Assembly: GCA_947503155.1 (NCBI GenBank)
Contig: CANNCL010000004.1
Coordinates: forward strand, 277,399-341,398
Direction of reading: 5' to 3'
Source of the DNA: an uncultured Erythrobacter sp.
GTDB taxonomy: Bacteria > Pseudomonadota > Alphaproteobacteria > Sphingomonadales > Sphingomonadaceae
DNA length: 64,000 nt
This document shows positions 8,702 to 16,920 of the stretch, piece after piece (within the stretch, counting starts at the first letter, position 1; every line of letters starts with the position of its first letter). The position numbers were made by a program, and so were the translations under genes. The notes beneath the pieces were generated by a model. The model ran no database searches. It was not told the DNA's origin and saw only the letters and a program-made list of their open reading frames with translations.

Positions 8702-9724
8702 ATGAATATCACTCAACCTATCGGCGATACGCTCGCCTTGATCGGCAACACGCCGCTTGTCCGCTTGACCGGGGCCAGCAAGGCGGCCGGATGCGACATC
8801 TGGGGCAAATGCGAATTTGCCAATCCCGGATCCTCGGTGAAGGACCGCGCGGCGCTTTACATGATCCGCGATGCGGAAGAACGCGGCGAGCTAACGCCCG
8901 GCGGAACGGTGATTGAGGGCACTGCGGGTAACACGGGTATCGGCATTGCGCTGGTGGCAAACGCGCTGGGCTATAAGACGATTATCGTCATGCCGGACAA
9001 TCAATCCAAAGAGAAAATGGACACGCTGAGGGCGCTCGGCGCGCGGCTGGAATTGGTGCCGCCGACCAAATATGCCGATCCGTGCCATTTTCAGCATGTC
9101 TCGCGCCGGATGGCCGGTGAGACTGAGGGGGCGATTTGGGCTGGGCAATTCGACAACACCGCCAATCGCCGCGCACATATCGAAACCACGGCGATGGAGC
9201 TGTGGGAACAGACCGGCGGCAAGATTGATGGCTTTACCTGCGCCGCTGGCACGGGCGGAACAATTGCGGGTGTTGGTATGGGGCTGAAGGAAAAGAACCC
9301 CGATATTCGCATCGCATTGACCGATCCGCATGGCGCGGCGCTGTATAATTATTACGCGAACGGAGAGCTGAAAGGCGAAGGGTCATCCGTTGCCGAAGGG
9401 ATTGGCCAAGGGCGGATCACCGCCAACCTCGAAGGCGCGCCGATCGACACGCAATTCCGCATTTCGGACGAAGATGGTCTGGCATGGGTGGCGCAATTGC
9501 TGCGCGAAGAAGGGCTGTGTTTGGGCCTGTCGAGCGGTATCAATGTTGCCGGCGCAATTGAATTGGGCAAGCAATTGGTGGCCGAGGGGCACGAAAACCC
9601 TCAAGTCGCGACGATCCTGTGTGACACGGGATTCCGTTATCTCTCCACGCTCTACAATTCCGAATGGTTGGCTGCGAAAGGTTTGCCGGTGTTCGATTGG
9701 TTGAACCAAGGTTTGAGCGATTAG
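8702..9724 (+). CDS. cysK: Cysteine synthase A family PLP enzyme
   Basis: It makes cysteine from O-acetylserine and sulfide. The 340-residue PLP fold type II enzyme has Lys47 in GSSVKDRAA as Schiff-base lysine, the substrate loop EGTAGNTGIG, and the PLP phosphate loop GTGGTIAGV. The insertion ANYYANGELKGEG-like segment and length over 330 place it in the CysK-like branch seen in alphaproteobacteria; cystathionine beta-synthase-like activity cannot be excluded. ATG at 8702 is preferred to an upstream GTG at 8666 because the family N-terminus starts at ITQPIGDTLALIGNTP. It would use the sulfide made by the cysIH cluster at 43-46 kb. Confidence 0.87.
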   Translation: MNITQPIGDTLALIGNTPLVRLTGASKAAGCDIWGKCEFANPGSSVKDRAALYMIRDAEERGELTPGGTVIEGTAGNTGIGIALVANALGYKTIIVMPDNQSKEKMDTLRALGARLELVPPTKYADPCHFQHVSRRMAGETEGAIWAGQFDNTANRRAHIETTAMELWEQTGGKIDGFTCAAGTGGTIAGVGMGLKEKNPDIRIALTDPHGAALYNYYANGELKGEGSSVAEGIGQGRITANLEGAPIDTQFRISDEDGLAWVAQLLREEGLCLGLSSGINVAGAIELGKQLVAEGHENPQVATILCDTGFRYLSTLYNSEWLAAKGLPVFDWLNQGLSD

Positions 9725-9794
9725 TCGCACGCTATCCATCCGCGCACTATCAACCGCGCACTATCAACCGCACGCTATCAACCGCGCACTGTTA
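9725..9794. repeat. 14-bp tandem repeat, five units
   Basis: Five consecutive 14-base units start at 9725, 9739, 9753, 9767 and 9781, immediately after the cysK stop. The consensus is ACCGCGCACTATCA; units differ by a few substitutions and none by length. No reading frame or terminator uses it. Confidence 0.8.
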
Positions 9795-9831
9795 ATCGAC
9801 AAGCTAGCTATGCGCCGCTAGATACACGCGC

Positions 9832-10260
9832 ATGGCAGGCGGCAAATTTTCCAGACGTGTCTCACAAGCGCGGGCAGAATCGCGTTTAAATGGGCAAGTG
9901 AACTCTCAAGGTTTAGCAGACGGCGATGCACCGCCAGAAGGCGCGCCGCTGGGCGGAACCAAATCTGAGGCGGCGCAGCGTTTGCAGGTTGGATTGTTCG
10001 GCATCGGGTCAATGGTGCTGCTGGTCGGCTTGGCTAGCATCCTTGGCAATCAAGCGGACCTGACCGAAGAAGGTTCCGTGCCGGAGGCCGCGCCGACGAC
10101 CGAGCCAACCGCCGCCCCGGCGCAGCGTGATCCGCTCGCCGATGCGGGAATTGTGCCCGATATCCCGGCGGAGCCAAGTCCGAGCGTGGCCGCAGACCCG
10201 CTAGAGCTTGAGCTGCAATCTGCTGAGGGCGCCGAACCCACTGCCGATGTCGCACGCTAA
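9832..10260 (+). CDS. Hypothetical single-pass membrane protein
   Basis: A 142-residue protein with a hydrophilic N-terminal half, one membrane segment at about 53-70 (GLFGIGSMVLLVGLASIL) and an Ala/Pro/Glu-rich acidic tail. Bitopic, tail probably periplasmic. No family recognised. Its end overlaps the start of the following lipoprotein gene by 14 bases, so the two are probably made together and may work together. The ATG follows a stretch without a strong ribosome-binding site. Confidence 0.65.
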   Translation: MAGGKFSRRVSQARAESRLNGQVNSQGLADGDAPPEGAPLGGTKSEAAQRLQVGLFGIGSMVLLVGLASILGNQADLTEEGSVPEAAPTTEPTAAPAQRDPLADAGIVPDIPAEPSPSVAADPLELELQSAEGAEPTADVAR

Positions 10261-11095
10261 GAAGAGCGCTTCGATACGCGCCTATATTGGCGCGCTCACA
10301 ATTTTGATTTTGGCCGGGTGCAAAGATGACCCGCCCGTTCCCGAAGCCGGCCTTGGCGCAGAGCGAACAGTGCGCTGTGCCCAAACGACGCCCGCCGCCC
10401 AAGGGGGCGCGCCGCCAGCACTGGGGCTGATGACCAGCCTGCCGCTGACCTACCCGCTAGACGCTGATTTTGCGGCGTTTGCGCGGGGCGAGGTGGAGCG
10501 GACGTGGCAGGGTGAAGCGCTGAGCCAATGCTACACGGCGATGCCGCTCGATACGTTGGCGCCCATCGGCGGGCTTGATCCCGGTGCGCCTGCAACCAAC
10601 CCGCTATCCGGCCTGAGTTATGTGGCGGTGATCCAGCCGCGCGGGCTGTCGCCGCGTGACAATGTGGCGCTGGATGATTGGGTGCGGGCAGGGGGCAAAT
10701 TGCTGTTGGTGCTCGATCCGATGCTGACCGGCGAATATGATTTGCCGCTGGGCGATCCGCGCCGACCGGGGGCGGTGGCGTTCATACCGCCAGTGGTCGA
10801 ACGCTGGGGAATGACGGTGATCTATGATGAGGATCAGATGTTTGCGCCGCGCCAAATTTCGGTCGCAGGTCTGGAAATGCAGGTCTTGTTGGCTGGTAAC
10901 ATCGCCGCGACCGGCACCAGCACCGGCACCGGCGGCGATTGCGTAATCGAAGAGCAATCGCCGATCCAAAAATGCGCAATTGGCGAAGGCTCAGTGACAC
11001 TCGTCGCTGATGCCGCGATCTTTGAGGATCAGGATTTGGCAGGCAGCGGCGCAGAGGCCATTCATGCGCTATTGGCCTTTGCGTTTGATCGCTGA
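10247..11095 (+). CDS. Putative lipoprotein, DUF4350/GldG-like
   Basis: A 282-residue protein starting MSHAKKSASIRAYIGAL, with a lipobox LILAGC (Cys at about 27). The mature part has a GldG/ABC-auxiliary-like segment in which a strand (YVAVIQPRGLSPRDN) is followed by a helix and LLLVLDPML. That arrangement resembles DUF4350 and the periplasmic domain of GldG-type ABC components, but no ATPase or permease is adjacent. ATG at 10247 is inside the upstream gene; a longer start at 10208 would remove the lipoprotein signal. It lies directly upstream of the dcw cluster leader. Confidence 0.65.
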   Translation: MSHAKKSASIRAYIGALTILILAGCKDDPPVPEAGLGAERTVRCAQTTPAAQGGAPPALGLMTSLPLTYPLDADFAAFARGEVERTWQGEALSQCYTAMPLDTLAPIGGLDPGAPATNPLSGLSYVAVIQPRGLSPRDNVALDDWVRAGGKLLLVLDPMLTGEYDLPLGDPRRPGAVAFIPPVVERWGMTVIYDEDQMFAPRQISVAGLEMQVLLAGNIAATGTSTGTGGDCVIEEQSPIQKCAIGEGSVTLVADAAIFEDQDLAGSGAEAIHALLAFAFDR

Positions 11096-11536
11096 TGTCA
11101 ATTCAGCAAAGTCCGGCTCAATTCGCCATTTGGGAATATTGCGGGAAGGCTAGCGCAATTCCGCATCTGATCGGGGACTCGATTGGTTTTTTTCGGGAAT
11201 CGACCCCAATTTCAAGGCAGTGCTACGGAATATTGCGGGAACATCGCAGTGCAATGAGATTTCATCTGTTGAAATTGAAAGATAGAAATCATTATTAATC
11301 AGTAATTTACCGTTTAATCCCGTGATTTTCCTAGAAAAACCCTAGTCACCACCTTGCTTCCCGGATATTACCGGGTCCTATCAAACATGCCGGTTTGCCC
11401 CGCGTCGCCCATTTGGGCCGGCGTGCCGATCCCGTTCGCGCGGGTTTGGCGGCGGAGAGGTTGTGGGTTTCGGCAGTGTTTGAAGAGGAATTGGGAACCG
11501 GTTTTGCGCCGGTTAAAGAGAGGTCGGGGAACACGC
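11096..11536 (+). promoter_or_regulatory. Long intergenic leader upstream of mraZ
   Basis: This 441-base stretch has no convincing gene. It holds two copies of the 15-mer GGAATATTGCGGGAA (11133-11147 and 11227-11241). Between them is an imperfect inverted repeat (GGGG-TCGATT at 11173-11184, AATCGA-CCCC at 11198-11207) that carries two GANTC sites (11176-11180 GACTC and 11197-11201 GAATC). An AT-rich segment at 11262-11310 follows. Closer to the gene are small hairpins CCCGG/CCGGG (11360-11375) and AACCGG/CCGGTT (11496-11514). Typical MraZ operator repeats of TGGGN with 10-base spacing were not found. Confidence 0.55.
11269..11297 (+). promoter_or_regulatory. Candidate sigma-70-like promoter for the dcw cluster
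   Basis: TTGAAA (11269-11274), a 17-base spacer and TTATTA (11292-11297) lie in the only AT-rich part of the mraZ leader. TTAA-N7-TTTA at 11295-11309 is one base off the CtrA motif TTAA-N7-TTAA. This is pattern matching only. Confidence 0.3.
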
Positions 11537-12049
11537 GTGCCTGTGCAGGGAGCATATAATGGACAAGCCTATTCGCCGATTGGCGATAAGGGCCGCTTTG
11601 TCCTGCCCCCAGCATTTCGCAAGGCTGTAAAAGAGGCATCTGGCGGCTCTAAGACGCTGTGCCTGCTCGCGCATGAGCGGTTTGATTGCCTTGTCGGATT
11701 TGGCCTTTCGCGCATCGATGGTTTGCACGCGCAATTAGACCGCGAAGAAGAGCGCGCAATGCGGCTGAAGCTCAACGATTTTGACCGCGATGTTCGCGCC
11801 GGTCAGCTGTTCCAGTTTGAACAATTGCCCTTCGACGATAGCGGCCGGTTCGTGATGCCAGAGCATCTAAAAGAGCTCGGCAAGGTCGAAGACGGCCTGT
11901 ATTTTCAGGGCGCTGGTGAATTCTTCTTTGTGTGGAACCCGGCTGAACTGGCGCGGATGGATATTTCGTGGAAGGGCGCGCAGGCGACGTGCAAACGAAT
12001 GATGGCAGAGGCCAAGGCCAAAGCCGCGAAGAAGGGGGCGGGCAAGTGA
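11537..12049 (+). CDS. mraZ: Transcriptional regulator MraZ
   Basis: This is a DNA-binding regulator of the dcw cluster, with an AbrB-like double domain. The 170-residue protein contains the two conserved repeats [12 protein letters not shown] (about 17-28) and [13 protein letters not shown] (about 96-108). The start is GTG at 11537, because the conserved sequence begins immediately after and GGGGA sits 7 bases upstream; a second GTG is at 11543. The tail is a Lys/Ala-rich extension ([12 protein letters not shown]). Its TGA overlaps the GTG of rsmH. It is the first gene of the division cluster. Confidence 0.88.
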   Translation: MPVQGAYNGQAYSPIGDKGRFVLPPAFRKAVKEASGGSKTLCLLAHERFDCLVGFGLSRIDGLHAQLDREEERAMRLKLNDFDRDVRAGQLFQFEQLPFDDSGRFVMPEHLKELGKVEDGLYFQGAGEFFFVWNPAELARMDISWKGAQATCKRMMAEAKAKAAKKGAGK

Positions 12050-13026
12050 CCTCTCCTCAAAACGCGCCCCAAATCGCGCCCCACATTCCAGTCTTGCTCG
12101 ATGAAGTCGTCGCGGCAATTCAGCCAAAACCGGACATGTCGATCATCGATGCCACATTCGGCGCGGGCGGATATTCGCGCGCATTGCTGGCGTCTGGTGC
12201 GCGGGTTTACGCTTTTGACCGCGATCCCAACGCGATCCGCGACGGGGCGGGCATGGTCGCAGAATTTGACGGACGGCTTTCGCTGCACGCGGAACGCTTT
12301 GCCGAAATGCGCGCAGAGATGACGCGGATCGGCGTGCCTCAGGTCGATGCCATCGTGATGGATATTGGCGTGTCTTCGATGCAGCTGGATCAAGGGGAGC
12401 GCGGCTTTGCGTTTTCGCTGGGCGGGCCGCTCGACATGCGCATGAGCCAAGACGGCGAGAGCGCGGCGGATTTCCTCAACAATGCCGACGAAGCCGCAAT
12501 TGCCGATATATTGTATCAATATGGCGAAGAACGCCAGTCGCGCCGTGTGGCCCGCGCCATTGTCGCTGCGCGCCCGCTGGAGACGACCAGCGACCTGGCC
12601 CGCGTGGTTCGCCGCGCATTGGGGCATAAGCCGCATGACAAGAAAGACCCCGCCACCCGCAGTTTTCAGGCGGTTCGCATCCATGTGAATGATGAACTTG
12701 GCGAATTGCGTGCCGGGCTGAACGCGGCGGAAACCTTGCTACGCGAAGGCGGCATTTTGGCCGTGGTCAGCTTTCACAGCCTCGAAGATCGGATCGTTAA
12801 ACGCTTCCTACGCGAAGCGTCAGGCGGCGGCCGGGCCGTATCGCGGCATCTGCCCGGAGAAATCCCCGGACCCCCGCCAACTTTCGCTCAACTGTCCAAA
12901 GCCATCCGGCCCAGTGAGGCCGAAATCGAAACCAATCCGCGCAGCCGATCATCCATCCTGCGCCACGCCATCCGCACCTCTGCCCCAGCTCGGGGCGCTC
13001 CAGCGCAAGAAAGGAACATCGCATGA
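12046..13026 (+). CDS. rsmH: 16S rRNA (cytosine1402-N4)-methyltransferase RsmH
   Basis: It methylates N4 of C1402 in 16S rRNA with S-adenosylmethionine. The 326-residue protein has [10 protein letters not shown], the SAM loop [21 protein letters not shown], and [13 protein letters not shown], all RsmH hallmarks. The start GTG at 12046 overlaps the mraZ stop (GTGA). The end overlaps ftsL by 4 bases. Conserved second gene of dcw clusters. Confidence 0.95.
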   Translation: MTSPQNAPQIAPHIPVLLDEVVAAIQPKPDMSIIDATFGAGGYSRALLASGARVYAFDRDPNAIRDGAGMVAEFDGRLSLHAERFAEMRAEMTRIGVPQVDAIVMDIGVSSMQLDQGERGFAFSLGGPLDMRMSQDGESAADFLNNADEAAIADILYQYGEERQSRRVARAIVAARPLETTSDLARVVRRALGHKPHDKKDPATRSFQAVRIHVNDELGELRAGLNAAETLLREGGILAVVSFHSLEDRIVKRFLREASGGGRAVSRHLPGEIPGPPPTFAQLSKAIRPSEAEIETNPRSRSSILRHAIRTSAPARGAPAQERNIA

Positions 13027-13607
13027 TCGCCAACGGCTCCCGTATTCGCCAAATCGGCTGGGTTGCGGTGCTCGCGACCTGTATTGCGCTGTTCGCGGTG
13101 CTGAGCGTGAACGTCCATGCGGTGAAGAGCGAAGTGTCGCTTGCTGAGCGTCAGATCATCGCTCTGGAACGCGAAACTTTGATGCTGGAAACAGAATTCC
13201 AAACCCGCGCGAGCCAGCGCCAGCTTTCCGAATGGAACGCGGTTGAGCTTGGCTATGAAGCGCCGCGTGCGGATCAATATTTGGACAATGATCGTCAGCT
13301 TGCCAGCCTCGGCCAGCCGCTTGGCCCCGATGCGCCTGCGCCGATCCGCGTGGCGCGCGCCGATCTGGACAGCGCCGACGCAGAACCGCGCGCAATGGTT
13401 TCTCCGCTCACCGGCGCTCCGATCACGCTTGCATCGGTTGGCGCGAGCGAAGATGCGGGCGCGGTGTTTACCGAGGCATTTGGCGAGTTTCTGATCGAAG
13501 CGTCTCCGATCCGCGCGGCCAACGCCCAGACGCCATTATCGCAATCATCCCTGTCGCAGGCGGTCAGCGATACGATCTTAGACGCAAGCGCAGAGACCGG
13601 CGAATGA
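13023..13607 (+). CDS. ftsL: Cell division protein FtsL-like, with long C-terminal tail
   Basis: Assigned by position between rsmH and ftsI and by architecture. It has a short cytoplasmic N-terminus, one membrane helix (about 12-33, [19 protein letters not shown]), then a coiled-coil-like segment (about 35-75, with repeated Glu/Leu heptads such as [19 protein letters not shown]). The 194-residue length is much more than the usual 85-130: after residue 100 comes an Ala/Ser/Pro-rich tail with no obvious domain. It overlaps rsmH and ftsI by 4 bases each. FtsL recruits the FtsW/FtsI septal synthase in the periplasm. Confidence 0.82.
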   Translation: MIANGSRIRQIGWVAVLATCIALFAVLSVNVHAVKSEVSLAERQIIALERETLMLETEFQTRASQRQLSEWNAVELGYEAPRADQYLDNDRQLASLGQPLGPDAPAPIRVARADLDSADAEPRAMVSPLTGAPITLASVGASEDAGAVFTEAFGEFLIEASPIRAANAQTPLSQSSLSQAVSDTILDASAETGE

Positions 13608-15430
13608 CGGCATTCGCGCTTCGAGCTGGGCACGGCCCCGCCGCAGCGCCAACAGCCAATTCGGGCGCCAGTTTTGCTGGCAACCGAGCAGATGCACGCG
13701 AATCGCGCCCCGCCATTCCCGTGGGGCGCGTCAAATTCGTACATATGCGCTACAGCTTGCTGGTGACGGCGCGTTTGCGCTTGCTTGTTATTGCGGGCGG
13801 ATTTGTCCTGCTCGCAGCGATCGCTTTGGGGCGGATCGGTTATCTCGGCTTTGTCGGTGCGCCGCCCAGCACGACCAGCCTTGCCGAAGCGCTGTTGCCC
13901 CCGCGCGGCGAAATCACCGATCGGAACGGCACGCCGTTGGCGCGGACATTTCCGGCCTATGCGCTGTGGTTTAACCCGCGCGCGATGGAAGATGATGGCT
14001 CGCCTTTGGTGGCGGAACCGGCCGATGTGGCGGCGCGGCTTCAGACGATTTTCCCCGATATTGATATAGAGCGCACCGTGCGCGTTTTGTCATCGGACCG
14101 GGGTGGATATTTAATGCGCCGGGTTCTGCCAGAGGACGCGAACCGCGTGTTTCAGCTTGGCGAAGTGGCGCTGGAAATCCCGCGCGAACAGGACCGGCAT
14201 TATCCGCAAGGGTCGCTGGGCGCACATATCCTAGGCTATGTCATGGAAACCGACAGCCGCGATTTGGCGGGCCAGTTGGGGATGGAGCAAGTGCTCGATG
14301 ATCAGCTGTCCGATCCTGCCTTGCGCGGTGAACCGGTGGCATTGTCGATTGATCTGCGTGTGCAAGGCGCGCTGGAGGATGAACTGGGCAAGGGGATGCT
14401 CGCGACCGACGCAAAAGGTGCGGCGGGCATCGTGTTGGATGTGGATACGGGCGAGATCATGGCGATGGCTTCGTTGCCGTCATTCGATCCCAATCGCGCC
14501 AATGTTCAGCATTCTCCGAATATCTACAACCGCGCGACCAATGCGACATACGAACTTGGATCAACCTTTAAACCGTTGAGTATCGCCGCGGCGATTGATG
14601 CGGGCGTCGTGCGCAATTTTGGGCGCGAATGGGATGCGTCCAATGTGGAAATGTCAGGGCGCACCATTCGCGATCTGCATCCAAAAGGCGCGACGCTGAA
14701 TGTGCCAGAGGCGCTGGTTTATTCGTCCAACACTGTCACCGCGCGGGTCGCGGATGAATTGGGGGCAGAGCGGCTGCGCCAGGTGATGACCGATCTGGGC
14801 ATGACGGTCCCGACACAGATTGAATTGCAAGCGCGCGGAAACCCGCAATTGCCCGAAGTTCAACCAAGCGGTCGCTGGTCACGCCTGAGCAATATGACGG
14901 TCAGCTATGGCCACGGCATTTCGGTGACGCCGCTGCATTTGGCCAGCGCCTATGCTGCGATGGTCAATGGCGGGATCTGGCGTCCGGCGACATTGCGTAA
15001 AGTCGCCGCCGGTGATGCGCCGCGCGGTCGGCGGGTGTTTAAGGCGTCCACGTCTTCGCGGATGCGCCAATTGCTGCGGATGATTTCGATGTATGGCACC
15101 GGGCGCAGCGCCGATGCGCCGGGTTACCGTGTGGGCGGTAAGACGGGCTCTGCGGAAAAAGCATCGGGCGGCGGATACCGCGAAACGGCGCTGATATCGT
15201 CATTCGCCGCAGCTTTCCCGATGGACCGCCCGCGTTATGTTGTGGTGACGGTGCTGGATGAACCGCGCGGAACTATCGCCGCTCAGGGCCAACGTACGGC
15301 GGCGTTTAACGCGGCGCCGATTGTTAAAGAGCTGGTGCCGCGCATTGGGCCGATGCTGGGTGTGTTGCCTGATGCGAACCGCGATGTTGATATTTCCGAT
15401 CTGCGTTTCTTGGTCGAGGGCCGGCGATGA
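13604..15430 (+). CDS. ftsI: Septal peptidoglycan transpeptidase FtsI (PBP3)
   Basis: A class B penicillin-binding protein that cross-links septal peptidoglycan. The 608-residue protein has a cytoplasmic N-terminus of about 55 residues, a membrane anchor (about 57-78), a pedestal domain with RGEITDRNG, and a transpeptidase domain. Active site motifs are Ser320-Thr-Phe-Lys323, Ser374-Ser-Asn376 and Lys513-Thr-Gly. The start ATG at 13604 overlaps ftsL; another ATG just before the anchor (13745, MRYSLLV) is an alternative that would shorten the tail. Overlaps murE by 4 bases. Confidence 0.93.
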   Translation: MTAFALRAGHGPAAAPTANSGASFAGNRADARESRPAIPVGRVKFVHMRYSLLVTARLRLLVIAGGFVLLAAIALGRIGYLGFVGAPPSTTSLAEALLPPRGEITDRNGTPLARTFPAYALWFNPRAMEDDGSPLVAEPADVAARLQTIFPDIDIERTVRVLSSDRGGYLMRRVLPEDANRVFQLGEVALEIPREQDRHYPQGSLGAHILGYVMETDSRDLAGQLGMEQVLDDQLSDPALRGEPVALSIDLRVQGALEDELGKGMLATDAKGAAGIVLDVDTGEIMAMASLPSFDPNRANVQHSPNIYNRATNATYELGSTFKPLSIAAAIDAGVVRNFGREWDASNVEMSGRTIRDLHPKGATLNVPEALVYSSNTVTARVADELGAERLRQVMTDLGMTVPTQIELQARGNPQLPEVQPSGRWSRLSNMTVSYGHGISVTPLHLASAYAAMVNGGIWRPATLRKVAAGDAPRGRRVFKASTSSRMRQLLRMISMYGTGRSADAPGYRVGGKTGSAEKASGGGYRETALISSFAAAFPMDRPRYVVVTVLDEPRGTIAAQGQRTAAFNAAPIVKELVPRIGPMLGVLPDANRDVDISDLRFLVEGRR

Positions 15431-16920
15431 AGCTGGCGGGGCTCATCAAGCGAGCGGGGCTGGAGCTGAGCGGGGCCGAAGACCTCACGGTGACGGGTTT
15501 TGCAATCGACCATCGCAAGGTCGCGCCGGGCACGGTGTTCGGCGCGTTCAAAGGCGCGCGGTTCAACGCCGAAGATTTCATTCCCGCCGCAATCGAAGCG
15601 GGCGCAGTGGCTGTGGTCGCTTCTCCCGGCGCTCAGGTGACAGGCGCGCTGCATATCGCCAGCGAAGAACCGCGCCGTGCCTTTGCAAATTTGGCGGCCG
15701 GCTTTTTCACGCCGGTGCCGGAACATGTGGTCGCGGTAACGGGGACCAATGGCAAAACCTCCTGTGTGGAAATGACTCGGCAAATCTGGCGCATGTGCGG
15801 CGAACGCGCGGCCAGCATCGGGACTTTGGGCGTAACGACGCCGGATGAGAGCGTTTCGACTGGCCTAACCACGCCGGACATTGTCACTTTTCTGGGCAAT
15901 ATGAGCGGGCTGGCGCGCGAGGGCGTAACGCATGTCGCTTACGAAGCGTCCAGCCACGGCCTCTCGCAATTCCGTAATGAAGGGCTGAACGTGCAAGCAG
16001 GGGCTTTCACGAATTTCAGCCGTGATCATCTCGACTATCACAATTCAATGGATGAATATTTCGCCTGCAAAATGCGCCTGTTCGACGAAGTTGTCGAAGA
16101 TGGCGGTGCGGCGATCATCTGGGACGGCGGCGAAAAATGCGAGTGGACCCGCCGCGCCATCGAACATGCCACGACGCGAAATCTGCGCGTTCACAGTGTG
16201 GGCGAACGAGGGACATTCCTGCGCCTTGCCGCCCGCGAGGCGACCCAATTGGGGCAGATGTTGACGATCGAGCATGACGGCCAGACGCGGAACGTCAAAT
16301 TGCCGTTGATCGGTGCGTATCAGGCGGCAAATGCGATGGTTTCGGCGGCATTCGCGCTCACAACTGGCGCAGATGCAGGGCAGGTTTTCGATGCTGTGGC
16401 CCGGTTACAGCCCGTGCGCGGACGCTTGGAACGCGCGGTTATCACACCCAGCGGCGCACCGGCCTATGTTGATTATGCGCATACTCCAGATGCGCTCGAA
16501 GCGGCGATTGCGGCATTGCGCCCGCATGTTGATGCGGCGCGCGGGGGCAGGTTGATCGCGGTATTTGGTGCAGGCGGGGACCGCGATACCGGCAAACGCG
16601 CACCAATGGGCGCCGTCGCCGCCGAGGCCGCTGACATTGTGATCATCACAGATGACAATCCGCGCGGCGAAGAACCCGGCGCGATCCGCGCCGCAGTTCT
16701 GGCCGGCGCAGCAGGCGCAAAACATGTGCGCATGATCGCCGGGCGCCGCGAAGCCATCGCCGCTGCCATTGCGGAGGCCAGCGCCAACGACATCATCCTC
16801 ATCGCCGGGAAGGGCCATGAGCAAGGACAGATAATCGGGTCGGGAGACACAATGCGAATTTTGCCATTTGACGATGTGCAGGTAGCGCGGGAATGCGCAG
16901 CAGCAGGGGGCGCAGCATGA
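15427..16920 (+). CDS. murE: UDP-MurNAc-tripeptide synthetase MurE (meso-DAP adding)
   Basis: It adds meso-diaminopimelate to UDP-MurNAc-L-Ala-D-Glu in the cytoplasm. The 497-residue Mur ligase has the ATP loop TGTNGKTSC and the substrate motif DDNPR (in ITDDNPRGEEPG), whose DNPR marks meso-DAP rather than lysine specificity. Carbamylated lysine region and VDYAHTPDALE are present. Coupled at both ends by 4-base overlaps. Confidence 0.95.
   Translation: MKLAGLIKRAGLELSGAEDLTVTGFAIDHRKVAPGTVFGAFKGARFNAEDFIPAAIEAGAVAVVASPGAQVTGALHIASEEPRRAFANLAAGFFTPVPEHVVAVTGTNGKTSCVEMTRQIWRMCGERAASIGTLGVTTPDESVSTGLTTPDIVTFLGNMSGLAREGVTHVAYEASSHGLSQFRNEGLNVQAGAFTNFSRDHLDYHNSMDEYFACKMRLFDEVVEDGGAAIIWDGGEKCEWTRRAIEHATTRNLRVHSVGERGTFLRLAAREATQLGQMLTIEHDGQTRNVKLPLIGAYQAANAMVSAAFALTTGADAGQVFDAVARLQPVRGRLERAVITPSGAPAYVDYAHTPDALEAAIAALRPHVDAARGGRLIAVFGAGGDRDTGKRAPMGAVAAEAADIVIITDDNPRGEEPGAIRAAVLAGAAGAKHVRMIAGRREAIAAAIAEASANDIILIAGKGHEQGQIIGSGDTMRILPFDDVQVARECAAAGGAA

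Noticed and set aside
9725..9794. CRISPR-like array
   Set aside because: Units are directly adjacent with no spacers and only 14 bases long.
11095..11298. 67-codon frame starting on a TGATG junction after the lipoprotein gene
   Set aside because: No recognisable sequence, and it runs across the repeated 15-mers and the hairpin of the mraZ leader; better read as control DNA.
11401..11536. TGGG runs as MraZ operators
   Set aside because: Three TGGG occur but not at the regular 10-base spacing of known MraZ boxes.
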